64,000 nt of DNA from Dermatemys mawii (taxonomy: Eukaryota > Chordata > Testudines > Dermatemydidae): the NCBI GenBank assembly GCA_007922305.1, contig ML677343.1, positions 32,763,573 through 32,827,572 on the forward strand. Reading direction: 5' to 3'. The notes below the pieces were generated by a model. The model ran no database searches, was not told the origin of the DNA, and saw only the letters and a program-made list of their open reading frames with translations. A program made the position numbers and the translations under genes. Positions 36,886 to 49,084 of this stretch are shown here, in pieces (positions within the stretch are counted from its first letter, which is position 1; each line of letters opens with the position of its first letter).

Positions 36886-37066
36886 GTTTCCTAGTGGTGA
36901 AAGCACAGGACTGGGGATCAGGACAACTGAACTCTGTTTCTGGCTCTGCTAGTGACTGGCCCTGAAATCTCTGAATCTCAGCTCAGTCATCTACAAAAAG
37001 AGGACAATGCTTCCACTCTTCAGAGGTATTGAGGCGTAGTGCTTGTAAAGTGCTTTGAGATCCTCC
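36886..37066 (+). mobile_element. MIR-type SINE
   Basis: GCACAGGACTGGGGATCAGG, CTGGCTCTGCTAGTGACTGG, TCATCTACAAAAAGAGGACA and TGTAAAGTGCTTTGAGATCC follow the reptilian MIR-like SINE in order, with the central CCTTGGGCAAGT block lost. It abuts a CR1. Confidence 0.78.
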
Positions 37067-37797
37067 AAGGAATTAAATTCAGGAAGGACAAATGCAAAGT
37101 ATTCCACTTGGGAAGGAACAATCAGTTGCACACATACACAATGGGAAATGACTGCCTAGGAAGGAGTACCATGGAAAGAGATTTGAGGGCCACAGGGGAC
37201 CATAAGCTAAATATGAGTCAACAGTGTAATGCTGTTGCAAAAAAAGCAAACATCGTTCTGCCAGGAATATTGTAAGCAAGACATGAGATCTAATTCTTAT
37301 GCTCTGCTCCTCGCTGACTATGCGTCAACCAGAGTATTGTGGACAAATTGGAGAGTCCAGAGAAGAACAAAAATGATTCAAGAGCTAGAAAACATGACCT
37401 TTGAAGGAAGATTGAAAAAAATGGGTTTGTTTAGTCTGCACAAGAGCAGACTGAGGCGGCACATGATCACGGTTTTCAAGTATATAAAAGGCTGTTACAA
37501 GGAGAGAGAGAAAATTGTTCTCTTTAACCTCTGAGGATAGGACAAGAAGCGATGGACTTAAATTGCTGCAAGGGAGGCTTAGGCTGGACATTAGGAAAAA
37601 CTTCCTGTGAGGGTAGTTAAGCACTGGAGTAATTTGCTTAGGGAGGTTGTGGAATCTCCATGGTTGGAGGTTTCTAAGGGCAGGTTAGACAAACACCTGT
37701 CAGGGATGGTCTAGCTAAATACATAGTCCTGCCATGACAGCAGGGGACTGGATTAGAAGACCACTTGAGGTCCCTTCCAGCCCTGCAATTCTATGAT
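37067..37797 (+). mobile_element. CR1 LINE 3' end with internal deletion
   Basis: Contains CAAAGTATTCCACTTGGGAA, GACAAATTGGAGAGTCCAGA, GGACATTAGGAAAAACTTCC and the tail CCCTGCAATTCTATGATTTT. Near 37335 the usual text between 'GAGTATTGTG' and 'GTGGACAAATTGG' is missing, a deletion of roughly 40-50 bases. Non-functional. Confidence 0.88.
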
Positions 37798-39189
37798 TTT
37801 AAGTAAAGGTTCTATATACATGCAACATATAAAATTATTTCTCACTTACTGAGTCTAGGCTTAAGGAACAAGATATGAAAGCCAGTCAGATAAGAAATCC
37901 ACTTTTAAGACTGATCGTCACTGGACAGCCTGTATTCATTTAAAATAATAGGGGCTAAGAACACCCATCTCTCTTTATTTTGTAACATAACATTCAGTAA
38001 GCTGTGGACTGGATCCTCACCATCCCCAGAGTGAATCCAAGTCTGCAACTCCCTTGAGGGCTCAGCTGACACCAAGCAGAGGAAATGCAGCTCAAGTGGT
38101 TTATGAGTAGCAGAGCCTGAGAATGAACTCGGCCTTGTATTCACTTTGATGACTCCTATTGGTATGACAGTGGGTTTGTGTTTGGTTCCATTTTTAAAAT
38201 CTCAGTTGTTTTAATAGCAAGTCTCCTGGTTTGCAGGAGAGCTCCCCTACTGCCACCTCCTACAAACAAGCTAAGATCAGAAGAAAGGGGGTGAAACAGG
38301 CAAGGTTGGAGTGAGGGGTGCTGACTCACAGAAGTAAAGCTGCTAACACTACAGTACTAGGATCCTTGCACAGAGATGCAGAAATACACATTTATTAGCA
38401 GCTGCATGACTTCTCTTGAGAGTACAGAACATTAACTGGTGCATTGTTACGCCGATGTTTGGAGGGTTGTGAACTCACATTTTCAAGATGGAAGAACATT
38501 TCATGATAGTTCAGAGGTTACTGAGAACGCTTTGTCCTCCATTTGGAATGGAATATATGAGAATGAATTAAGGGATATCAGAGATTCAACCCACAGTGTA
38601 TCCTGGAACTCTGCGTTGCTGTTATTCCGTATACCCTGGCAAGCCAAGTGGCAGCTGAGGGCCAGCCTCATGTAGTGTCTCTGACATACCGGTATGCACA
38701 TAGGGGCATCCATATGTTTTATACTCTCCTGCGAGGAGAATTTCCATAAATCAAATTGTATTTACAGAATCATGGCAGAAAGCACTGACTAAACAATGTT
38801 TGTTTTGCAACTGTGGTTTCTTTCTGGAGCCACTGTTCCTGCAGGTGCACTGCCTTTCCTCCTCTACTCCTGATCTGCATACTTTTCATTTTCCTCATTC
38901 CCGGCACTAACTGCTTATCACAGGCAGAGCCTGCTAGCTGAACACTATTTTAATAGAAAGCTATTACGTCAGCTTACACAAGTGCCATCTGTTTTTTTCC
39001 TTAAGGAAAGCTGAGGCTCTGGGAGCTATCAGAATGTTATGGATTTGTGCTTCTTATCTGGAGCCACCTGAGCAGCATAGGTCTTTATACTGGTGTCTTT
39101 CCACCACAAAAAGCCTGTGTTTAGACTCCACTCTCCTGGAGGCAAAGACAAGGATGTCTACATTTATATAAAGTACGTTTGCTCTAGCA
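37798..39189. other. No recognised feature
   Basis: Upstream intron; ends in the 8-bp target site of a hAT element. Confidence 0.5.
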
Positions 39190-39481
39190 CGGCGGTTCTC
39201 AAACCGGGGGTCGCGACCCCTCAGGGGATCACTGGCTGCCTCCTGAGGGGTCACGAGCTCCTTGTGCCACTGAAAAGCCGCCAAATGAATTTCTTCCGCA
39301 TTCGGCGGCTTTTCAGCGGACACACTGAGCTATTTTGGGAGCGCTCGGCAGGTTTGCCAAAAATAGCCGCCAAACGCGGAAGTAATTCATTCGGCGGCTT
39401 TTCAGCGGACAGACAAGGGTCCGCGGAGCCTTGAAAGAAAGTAAAAATGGGTCACGGTGGCGGAAAGTTAGAGAACCACCA
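39190..39481. mobile_element. hAT non-autonomous element with internal repeats
   Basis: CGGCGGTTCTCAAAC ... GTTAGAGAACCACCA sits between perfect 8-bp duplications CTCTAGCA (39182-39189 and 39482-39489). The 292-bp interior has GAATTTCTTCCGCATTCGGC and a second GAAGTAATTCATTCGGCGGC block, each leading into GGCTTTTCAGCGGACA, plus CTCAGGGG/CCTGAGGGG inverted motifs. CpG-rich relative to surroundings. Confidence 0.9.
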
Positions 39482-39550
39482 CTCTAGCAAATGCACTTGT
39501 TCACTGTGTGCACCAAGCATGCCTGAGTTCCACTGGTATCCCACTACAGT

Positions 39551-40290
39551 TTGGAGGGAGGACACTCCGCTTCATTAAAGAGGGAGGGACTGATATGCTC
39601 CCCCTGGTGAATGGAGCTAAATCTGCCCCACCATCTCACCGGAAATCCGGGGGCAGAACAGAAAGTATAAAAGGAGAGCTCTGAAACTCAGCTGGGGCTG
39701 GACCACAGGAGGGAGCAGACCTCTCTTCAGCAAACAGAGACCTCTATGGGATCCTGGAGTAACACCTGAATGAATGGAGCTGCACCCGGCTGTTGGAGGA
39801 GACACAAGACCCTGAGGAGGGACTCAAGTGTCTACCTCCGAACTGTGAAGCAGGAGCACTGACACCTAAGTGGGGTAGGAAGTACCCAAGAGGAACTAGA
39901 CCTCGACCCGGCTGGGCTGGCAGGAAGTGAAGCAGCATGGTTTTGTGGTTTCCCTGTTTATCCAGTGGTGGGACTGCCTGTCACTGATGGGGCCTCGGTG
40001 GGACCTGGTGGACCGCGACCCCTACCCCTTCCGCTGACATCTGTCATGGCTTCAAACTCATTCTAGGCGAAGAGACCTGCGCTAAAGACTGTGCTCTGTC
40101 CCTCCCAGAGGGCCAGACCTTCCCCCCAGACTGTTAATTGCTGTCTGCCCGAGCCAGGAGGCTGTGGGCTCAAGACTGTTTGTGCTCTGCCCTGCACAGA
40201 GGGCCAGAGCTTCCCCAGCAGACTACTGCCAAGATAAAGATTTACTCCTGGTTATTTTCAGTAAAAGCCGAGGACAAGTTACAGAAACAA
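39551..40290 (+). mobile_element. Probable LTR-like element with TATA box
   Basis: The block resembles a turtle repeat from memory: AGAACAGAAAGTATAAAAGG, GGAGCAGACCTCTCTTCAGC, ACACCTAAGTGGGGTAGGAA, CTGCCTGTCACTGATGGGGC, and CCCTGCACAGAGGGCCAGAG near the end. TATAAAA is at 39666-39672. Terminal TG/CA and target duplications were not established, so LTR status is inferred. Confidence 0.5.
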
Positions 40291-40680
40291 AAATTCAGGG
40301 AAGTTCGTGACCTGTCCCTGGCTTTTACCAAAAATCACAGTGACAAAATGGGACTGAGGGGATGAGAGCTCAAGCCCTGCTGTGGGGTGGAGGGTTGTCT
40401 AGCACCTATCACCCCTGGCAACCTGGAGCTGTGCGCCCCGCCCCACCCCCCGCTGGGTCATGGCAGCCCAGAGCTCTGGCACCAGTTGCTGGGAGTTGCT
40501 GGGGCCTCCCCACTGCAGCTGGGAGCTGCATTGCCTGCAGCTCAAAGTTCTTGGTCCCCACACAGTGGCTTAGAGGTGCGTGTGGGGGTCCCCGTATGGT
40601 GGCTGACAGCTCGAGGCTGAAACAGAAAATGTCATGGAGGTCTCTGGAAGCCATGGAATTTGTGACTTCCGTGACATCAT
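40291..40680. mobile_element. Unclassified repeat with GTGACTT-type arms
   Basis: Left text TTCGTGACCTGTCCCTGGC TTTTACCAAAAATCACAGTG and right text CATGGAATTTGTGACTTCCG TGACATCATC resemble a turtle interspersed repeat whose ends consist of GTGAC-rich motifs. The GC-rich interior causes shadow ORFs at 40362-40715 and 40387-40620. Confidence 0.45.
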
Positions 40681-40899
40681 CTTACCCTTCACTACTGATT
40701 ACTGGCTGCCTGTAGTTTAGGTGGAGTCACAACTCGAGAGCGAGGGACTGCTACATCTAGCTTCAAAGTCAGAAATAAAAGGAAGCCAGTTCTACTCTCT
40801 AGAGCTTCCCAATCTCTTGTTTCTTGAGCTATATAAAATACATATCATCCACATGTACTGTAACAAACAAGGTATGTGACATTTACGGAGTACTGCTCA

Positions 40900-41010
40900 T
40901 CCCTAAAGACTCTCAAAGCACTTCACAAACTAAACACACACTTAGAAATGCTCTAAATTTTCAGGTGGAGAGAGGTAATCCGTCAGAATAATTGCCCAAA
41001 AATGAGGCAG
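40900..41010 (-). mobile_element. MIR-type SINE fragment (antisense)
   Basis: CTCTCAAAGCACTTCACAAA and AATTTTCAGGTGGAGAGAGG, then ATTGCCCAAAAATGAGGCAG, follow the antisense MIR order. Confidence 0.5.
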
Positions 41011-44000
41011 ACAGACCATGTTTTGCTAAGGATGCCACAACAGCTGCCATGAAATCTTTCATGTCCATGCATAGAAGACGTACAAAGAGCAAGCTGCGTG
41101 GAAGCCAGCTACCTCTGGATGAAAAGTTTGGTCAAGTCCAATGGGACTGGAACAAGTAGTTCCAGGAAGCCTGGGTGATTCTAACCTAATGTTGAGACGA
41201 CTAAGCTCCAGCAACCAAAAGAAGGTTTTCTCACCTGCATGGACATGAAACTGCCTGGGCCATTTGCTCTGGTATTTTTGGAAAAATATTTCCCCTCTCC
41301 TTAGTTCTTGTGCAATTATTCTGATTGTTTGTCCCCCTCTAGCCCTCGGAATTCCATTGGGTACTGTAGGACACAGAACTACTTTTGAAAATGTAGAAAC
41401 ATCACTTTTAGATACTTAAGCACAAACAGACAATATTACAAATGTCATAAGACTAAAGGGCCGGGAAGGTGTCTAGGACTGGGAATAAAAGGGACTATGG
41501 AACCGGTTTCCAACCACAGCTCATCAGTTTGGTTCTGTTCAAGGTCCACAGTGACTAGAAATTGTTATCCTCAGATTTTAAATGAGTTTGGTGGGTCAGA
41601 GTCCAATGCTCTCCTTCCCCCAGCACAACTGGTATTAGTTGTCCACATTGTCTGCAGCTCTCCAATAGTGCGGGCAAGGACTTAATAGGGATGGAGCTAA
41701 AAATACACTTAACACTGATGACCATTTTCTGGAATAAATAGAATAATTAATTCAGTTTTCAGGAGACATCTTTTACCAGTACTATATTCCATTTCACAGC
41801 TTCTCTCCTCTTCCCCCCATCCTCAAACATCTTTTCCACACAAACACATGGCGTCCACCAGCCAAGTTCAAATACAGTCAGGGACAATAACTACCTAAAT
41901 CTGAGTAGGACAATTCCTGATACACCAAAGTTGCAACACATCTTGACAGATCATACCTCTGGACTATTGCAAGCCCTCTGTCTCTGGAAACACCCACCCA
42001 CCAACCAGCATTCAGTACGTCCAGATGTGGTGGTGGGGACATTGGTTGGGGGTTCACATTAAATTGTAATGCCTGTATGAAGGACATTCATGTTATGAAT
42101 ATTTTAAATCTAATCCCAGCAACATAATTGAGGTTTGTTTGCTTTTGCTGGGAACAGCACTCAAACAGGGAAGCCTTTTTACAAACATACCACACGCCAT
42201 GGAACAAAAATGGCAAGAAGCCAATGCCAGAAAACAATTGGGAAATAGAAAAAAGATGCTTCTGCCAGTTTCATACTTCTCTGTTGCTGTTCAAATAGGA
42301 AGGGGGTGGAGGAAGCAGACACTGCGGAACGTCTGCTGTACAGATCTCCGGACTCCAGGACAACCACACACATGCAGCTGCTCTCAAAGTTGGCCCTGCA
42401 CATTTACAGAGCTAATGCTACCGCCCTCCCCCGCAAAAGAAGAGGCCTTGCCTCTCACGTTACTTTAGAAGATAAAATGGTTCTTATTCCCCTTGAAACG
42501 CTCTGATGGGAACCTTGGAATTTCAATGAGGCTGTTTCATCTTTAAGTCTGAGATATAGATCTGTTTGGAGCAAGAGGAGCGTATCAATGTTGTGCTATT
42601 TCACTAGGCTGTGATACAGCACAAACTTGCTGTTGCTTCTGTCAGGCTTTTGCATATTGCAACCACCACATTTTAGGGTTGTTTTTCTGGAAGCACTAGT
42701 TTCTCTAGGAAATCCACACTCTCTTCTTGTCCTGCACTGGTACTCCTAAAAGGGACAGCCTTGCCTTACTTGTAACTTTTACCATTGCTGGTCATTTTGC
42801 TGCAGAAGCAGAACAGCTTCTCTCCCTATTGATTTTATTCTTTTCCATTTGGCAAGAGTGAATGGTGCCTTTCATTTACCTCTGCCTGCCTGCCAGCACC
42901 ATCAGTGTCACCAGGCATGAGCAATTCTTTGGGAATTGTACTGGTTCATTCCTGTAACAATAAATATAAGCCAGTGGATATTCTCTCCTGGAAGGTAGCT
43001 TCATGTCCTAAAACTGTAGGATAAATATACTTTGCAAAGAACTGAGCCCAGGTTAATACTTAAATGACAGGTCTCCCCAAGCCTATTCCGTTCTCTATGC
43101 TGCCTCCTCTCCAACCCTACCCTAAACCACAGTACTTCCAAACAAGCTGAACTAGAGTAGATACAAAACAGCAGTTCATTTATAAAGAAGTATGTTCCTG
43201 TATAGATGAGAATCCATTTATTGCACACGGGCAATTGCTGAACATGTCAGGGAAAGAAAGATGGAAAACTAGGTTAAAAAAAAAAAAGAAAAGAAAACTC
43301 TGTGTGCCTCCATTGGCAGATCACGTTCCTTTGAACACATAGGCTCACTTCTTTGGCAAAGAACTAAAATCCCACCTCAGCTCCTGGGCCCAGTTAAGCC
43401 AGTTGCATGCTAGGCCTGTTTCCTCCTTTAATGAACTAGAAGATTTGTTAGAAAGCTGCTGTTTAAACGCTCACTAAAAATCACATGATTGAGGTTAAAA
43501 ATGCCTAGAACTGCATCTGAGCTGTAAACCACTCACATCCCCCATTTCTGGAAACCTTAAGCTCTGCAGACGTCCTTGTCAATATTTCAGATCAATGCCT
43601 CATGGTTTCCCGAAGAGCCAAAGCATCTTCAGAAAGGCAGCACAGACGGGTAAAGGGCAAAATGTTCATACAGCCAGCAGAGAGAGAAAACAAAGGTTGG
43701 TTTTTAACATCAAGGCTACAGCTACTTGGAGATCTTTTTCCTGGATTGTATTATTTCTTCTAAATGGCAGAATCCAATGTGGCAAAACGACTATTAGCTA
43801 CAGTATGACATTTGGAAGAAGGGAGCTCAAAGTAAAGCTAATTATTAACCTCAAATGAAATAAAAAAATATAAGCCACACTAGGTAACCACTGCATCCCT
43901 GGAAACAGTCTTAAAAAAGGGAGTATGTATTCCAAACTAGACCAGAATAAAGCTGGGTACCCAGGCCTAAAAAGCCTAAGATAATGATTAGGATTCAGAA

Positions 44001-47000
44001 AACCACCCTATACTCACAAGCACAACCTGACTGCTCTGTATATTTCCAAACTCCAACCCCTGCACTTGTCTAAAATAGCTGGAACTTGGCAGACTGCTGT
44101 AAGTAAGAATACAAATAAGCACTCAAATCTCTCTTGTCACATGAGAACTCCCTTAGGAAGCTCAGCCAAACATGTTTTAGGTCCTCCCTATAATACTGTA
44201 GCAACTATCATAGCATTCATACATGACAGCACCTTGCCTTGGTCAACACAAACTGCTGCCTTGCAGCGTCCACAGGACTAAACTGTCACAAACCATGATA
44301 CAACCCTGGACCGTGCACTGCTGTTCACGCTAATGAAATTGGGATGGGGGAGGGGAGAGAGAGAACCATTCTGGAATCATGTCCCCCAATGCACTTGCTG
44401 TTACAGCACAGACAATGCTCTGGACTGAGTGAGTGAGTGGGGAGAGTCAGGTTTTCACGCTCCATGTTCAGCGTTCCAGGTATAGAAGCATTTCTCACTG
44501 CATCACTGTGCTGAACCTCCCCTACATTCTTCAGTGCTTCCAAGCAAGCCTGCCGGGACTGAGAGCAAAGGCACAGAAACTGAAAACGGCCCAAGATCTT
44601 CACTGGCAAATCAGCCTGTTTTCAATAAGTCAGCCACGATGACACCACAGACATGAAACTGCTGGAGGATCTGGAACTCGTTACAGAAATCAAAAGGTAT
44701 AACAACTGCTTAAAGCCACACTTCATTTCTCTGGGCTGGACTAAGGCCCTACTCCATTAGCTCCACTCTGCAGAAGCAGCACTGGGACTCCAGGGTTCTA
44801 GTCAGCTGTCTGCATTCTTGAATGACAGCAAAGCACAGTTAAATGCTTCACATTTGAAACTAGGTTTACACTGTGCACACGTTACTGCTAGTTTTGAAGG
44901 GAACATTTCTCATGATTCTGGAACATTACATTTCCCCTATGAGCTCTGTTTACATTTGATAGCAGACTGCTGCCCCAGTGCTGGCTATGTAAACACAGGC
45001 CTTGCAAGCTGCCTGGCCCAGTTCAGTATCCTGGCAACTTGGCTGAAGCCAGCTTTTACAAACTCAAAGCGTGCAAATTAATTTCATTATCTGCTCTTGC
45101 GCATCATGAGGAGGGAAAACAAATAACCTGCCTGAAAGTACATTCTGGTAATTATTAACCTGACATAAGTTAAACCCGTGGGGGTCGGAAGGGAGAAATG
45201 GTGGCAGGAGAACATGACAATTTTCTCTTCATGTTTATTATACAGCACTTTACTCTTTTAAAAAATATAAAATCCAACCTTGCACTTCACTGAATTTTTT
45301 TAAACATGCAGGATTTCTAGTCTGCATGGCTGAACCTATTTGTTCTCTCAGACATTTACAGTAAGTGAAAGGGACCACTCAAATATTCCACGAACAGCAG
45401 GCAGACAAGACCTTCACATCCACTTACTTTTCAGTTTGATTTGTTAAATCTCTCACCAGCCGACACATGCACCCCCATTACTTTTGCAAAGTCTTTCCTT
45501 AACCTATTCTGAAGAGCTACATCACTAGATTGAAATCTGAAACTGTCAATGTGCTGTATGAAAGGACCCAAAGAGAAAAAAGCCAGACCAACCACTACAT
45601 GTATGGTAAAAAGCCAAACAATTACTCTGCAGCAAAGACAGATATAGCGCACGCACACACAGTAAAAATACAGAGATCAAATGAAATGGCCGGCTAAGCA
45701 ATGAAATTGTGCAGCAAGAGGCATATCAGCTAGCTTGTCTCTGAAGAGATGAGAGCAGCAATGTGGTTTGCAGTATTCACGTAATGGGGCTCTTTTTAGA
45801 CACAGGAGCTTATTCAAATGGCCAATAGGTATGTAGCACTCCAAATTTCAAATCACAGAGGCAGCTACAGTTTTGGTAAGGCAACCAGAATTACAAAACA
45901 ACACTGTGGGACAAAAAGTGAACACAAGGCATATAGTAGGTGTTTTGCCTGCTATTTCACTTTAGATAAAAAACGGCCTACTTTGATGCTACTTTTTGTA
46001 GTGGTAATTTTTTCACCATACCAGAGAGCAAAAAAAAAAATTAAAACTGTGTACTGCAGAACTAATATAATCCAATGCTGTATGTCTGGCTTACAAAATC
46101 CATTCCTGTGCCAACAGGCACAAAAACATGTCCTTGTGAAACACATACCCCTGGAGCTGGAATCAAACTCATACAATTCATCTGATTGTCATGCAATAAC
46201 ATTTTTTTTTGCAGTCCAGAAGAGTTTCTCTTTCTTAGGATATCTATGACATAATGGTTGTGGACTATTTAATGAATTAGTTACTCTACAAAAATAAACA
46301 AAGCTAGCAGTTTTTAAAAATATAGTCTCCTATATTAAGTGCATCCAGATTAGATTCTTCACTCCTGTTCCCGAGGATTTCTGCCGTGGTGGGTGCTATG
46401 GAAACTTACCTTGAAATGCCCAATTTTTTTGAGTTTGGCCCTAAATCTGGATTGCTGAGTACATCCTAATTTAGCTTTGACATGAAAAATGGAGAGGCTT
46501 GTCACTGGGAGTAGAGCACCATCAAACTTAGAGCACTGCTGTGGCAAGGCACCAGGACGCCTACCAGAATTATTAGTAAACCATTAAGAGTGGCACTGTC
46601 AAGGCAGATAGGCTCTAAAATTACTCTACAAAGCAGTTGTGAGGGATTTTAGAATGTACTTTTAAAACTGGTTGTTGCTGTAGCTTGATATTCTCTTTAA
46701 AAAGACTGTTGGATGCACGCTGGTTTATAATGGGTCATACAGTAATGAAACATTTTTAAATAGCGCACTGGATTTTCTTCGGAGCATCTTAAGATAGGGT
46801 TTTTAAAACATGCCTCTTTTTCACATTAGCATGCAGACTTACACCCTAACTACACTGGGGTTTAAACCAAGTTAGCCAGAATCAGCTTTTAACATGGCTC
46901 CTACATAAAGCTGATACTAATAGAATGGATAAATTCAGAGGCTCACAGGCACATGACCTGGAGATAGAATGGACTGACTCCTGGGAAAACACAGATATAT

Positions 47001-49084
47001 ACCAGACTTATTAAAGACAGATAGTCTTTTCTTTCATACTGTATACTACAGCCCACACAGAAAAACCCTTCTTCACAGACAGAATGCTCTGTGCTGCCAG
47101 AGATACACTTAATGACAGCACATCAGTTCACATGTGCTGGCCCTTCCCCTCCCTTGAATTATTTTTGGAAGGAAGGCACAGACTGCATATCTACAATTCT
47201 TGAAATTAATTCCCCAGCAGTTCCAAAGCTTTTTATTCTCCTTGTTTTGAGGATATCAATATAAATAGATCAACTCAGAAATTATTTCCTGTTCCTCTTC
47301 TAACGGCTGATAGATGTACTATGTCCGACCAATCTCCGACAGCTCAGGTGGTTGAAATGACCCTGTAGGGCTTCCCCTGGAAAACGGTGCCCAGACAAAT
47401 GAGGGATGCAAGTGTCTCGACATAGGACCACTTGTGAAAGTATATTCTACCTTATCTTGCTCAGTAGATTTAAATAGTTGAGCATCTTAACTGATGGCAT
47501 CTGGGTTTATTAACCTTCAGAGTGTTTCCTCATTTCTCTTCAGTAGCCAAATTACATTTTTTCAAACAACCCATACATTCATCATAATATACTTTCACTA
47601 CGTTATTTTAATTCCTTGCACTTACAGAAATTCTCCAGACTTTTAGTTCAAAACTTTCTGGAGGCCCCATATTTTACACTCATGCACTCGTGCAAACCCC
47701 CACCCAAAACCTAGCAAACACTAATGGCTCTATATCACCCCCACTTCATTAGACACTGGACAGACCACATCATTGTGCAGGAAAACCTAGTTCAAATGGA
47801 TACTTGAAGGTTTATTTTTTTATACCTGGTGCAGTTTTTCATACCCTTTGGCATCCAAAAATAAGAATACTTCATTAATTTTAAATCCAAAAGACCATCT
47901 AAAACAGCATGCCCATAATGTCCCAGTTTAAAGGCAGACATAGAATGTTCAACCAGGGTCAGAAGCTTGAGCCTCAAACCATCGAAAAAAGGAAGTTCCT
48001 GACCTCCTGTTAGAAAACATCTGTTTCTAGTGCTGATAGGTTATAATGTATTGGTCCATAAACATGTCAATGTATATAAGGAGCTGTGGGCCCTCACCTA
48101 AAACAGAGGCTCTCAATGTTTTTCATGGTGTGGAGAACACTTTAATAGAGATACTGTCTTGTGGATGCCACCCAGCACTCCCTCTCCCCTCCCAGTTGCC
48201 ACTGCATAACAGCCATGTGGTAACTAAAACCATTGTTTACTTGGAAAATAGTAATATGAAAACATTGTGTATTTTTTTAATGCAATTTAGCATCTGGAAA
48301 CAGGGAGGAGAGCCAGGACTATGTGACTAGCCAGACAGGCTATGGACAGAGGTTCTATTCGCTTGTCCATAGGTAACAAAGACTTCAAGTTTGATTGTCA
48401 GACAAGAAATTGTGGCTATTCTCAATTTTAGGGCTGTGGTCTTGAGCTAAATGAAAGGTGGTTGCTGCAGTGACTGTCTGAAGTTGTTTCTCTTCATTCT
48501 GCTTGATCTGTTTTGGGCTACTGTCATAGGGTTTCTCATTTTGATTCTTCTGGTTTTGTGTATGAGATATTCTCAGTCTAATATTGAGTTTTGTCCACAC
48601 TTTAATATAAATTAAAATGCTGCTGCTGCTATTAGTCTGAGGGCATGGGATACAACCAAGGCTACATATGCAGTAGTTTATTTCAAATTAAAGAACAAGT
48701 TCTAACACCTAAATAATACTATGGATGATCTTATACTTATGACCTGAAGCATGAGAGGTGATATCCCTTTTTTTTTTTTTTTTAAATTAACTTAATTTCT
48801 TATAAACATCTAATCAATTTTGGAATCCTAAAGTTCTTTGTCTCAATAATATATTGTAACAATGGGTTCCACGGGATAATTACATATTATGAAAAACATT
48901 TTATTTTAAATTTGTCATCTTTTCTTGTATTGTGGAATTCTTTCCAAGCCTCCCGCCATTTTCACTGTCTCTCTCTATTTCTGTTATACCTTTTGTTTGG
49001 GATGATGTGAACAAAATGGAACAAGCTACTCACAGTGTAGATGCAGCATCAACTAATATAGGAGCATTATAAATTAGTGTTAGG
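41011..49084. other. Mostly no recognised feature (8 kb of upstream intron)
   Basis: A weak L2-type text (TCTGGACTATTGCAAGCCC) occurs at about 41930-42040. A donor-like CAAG|GTAAG on the minus strand at 46410/46409 is discussed under findings. Poly-A runs lie at 43275-43287 and 46029-46039, and an 18-nt poly-T at about 48767-48783. No gene is supported. Confidence 0.5.
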
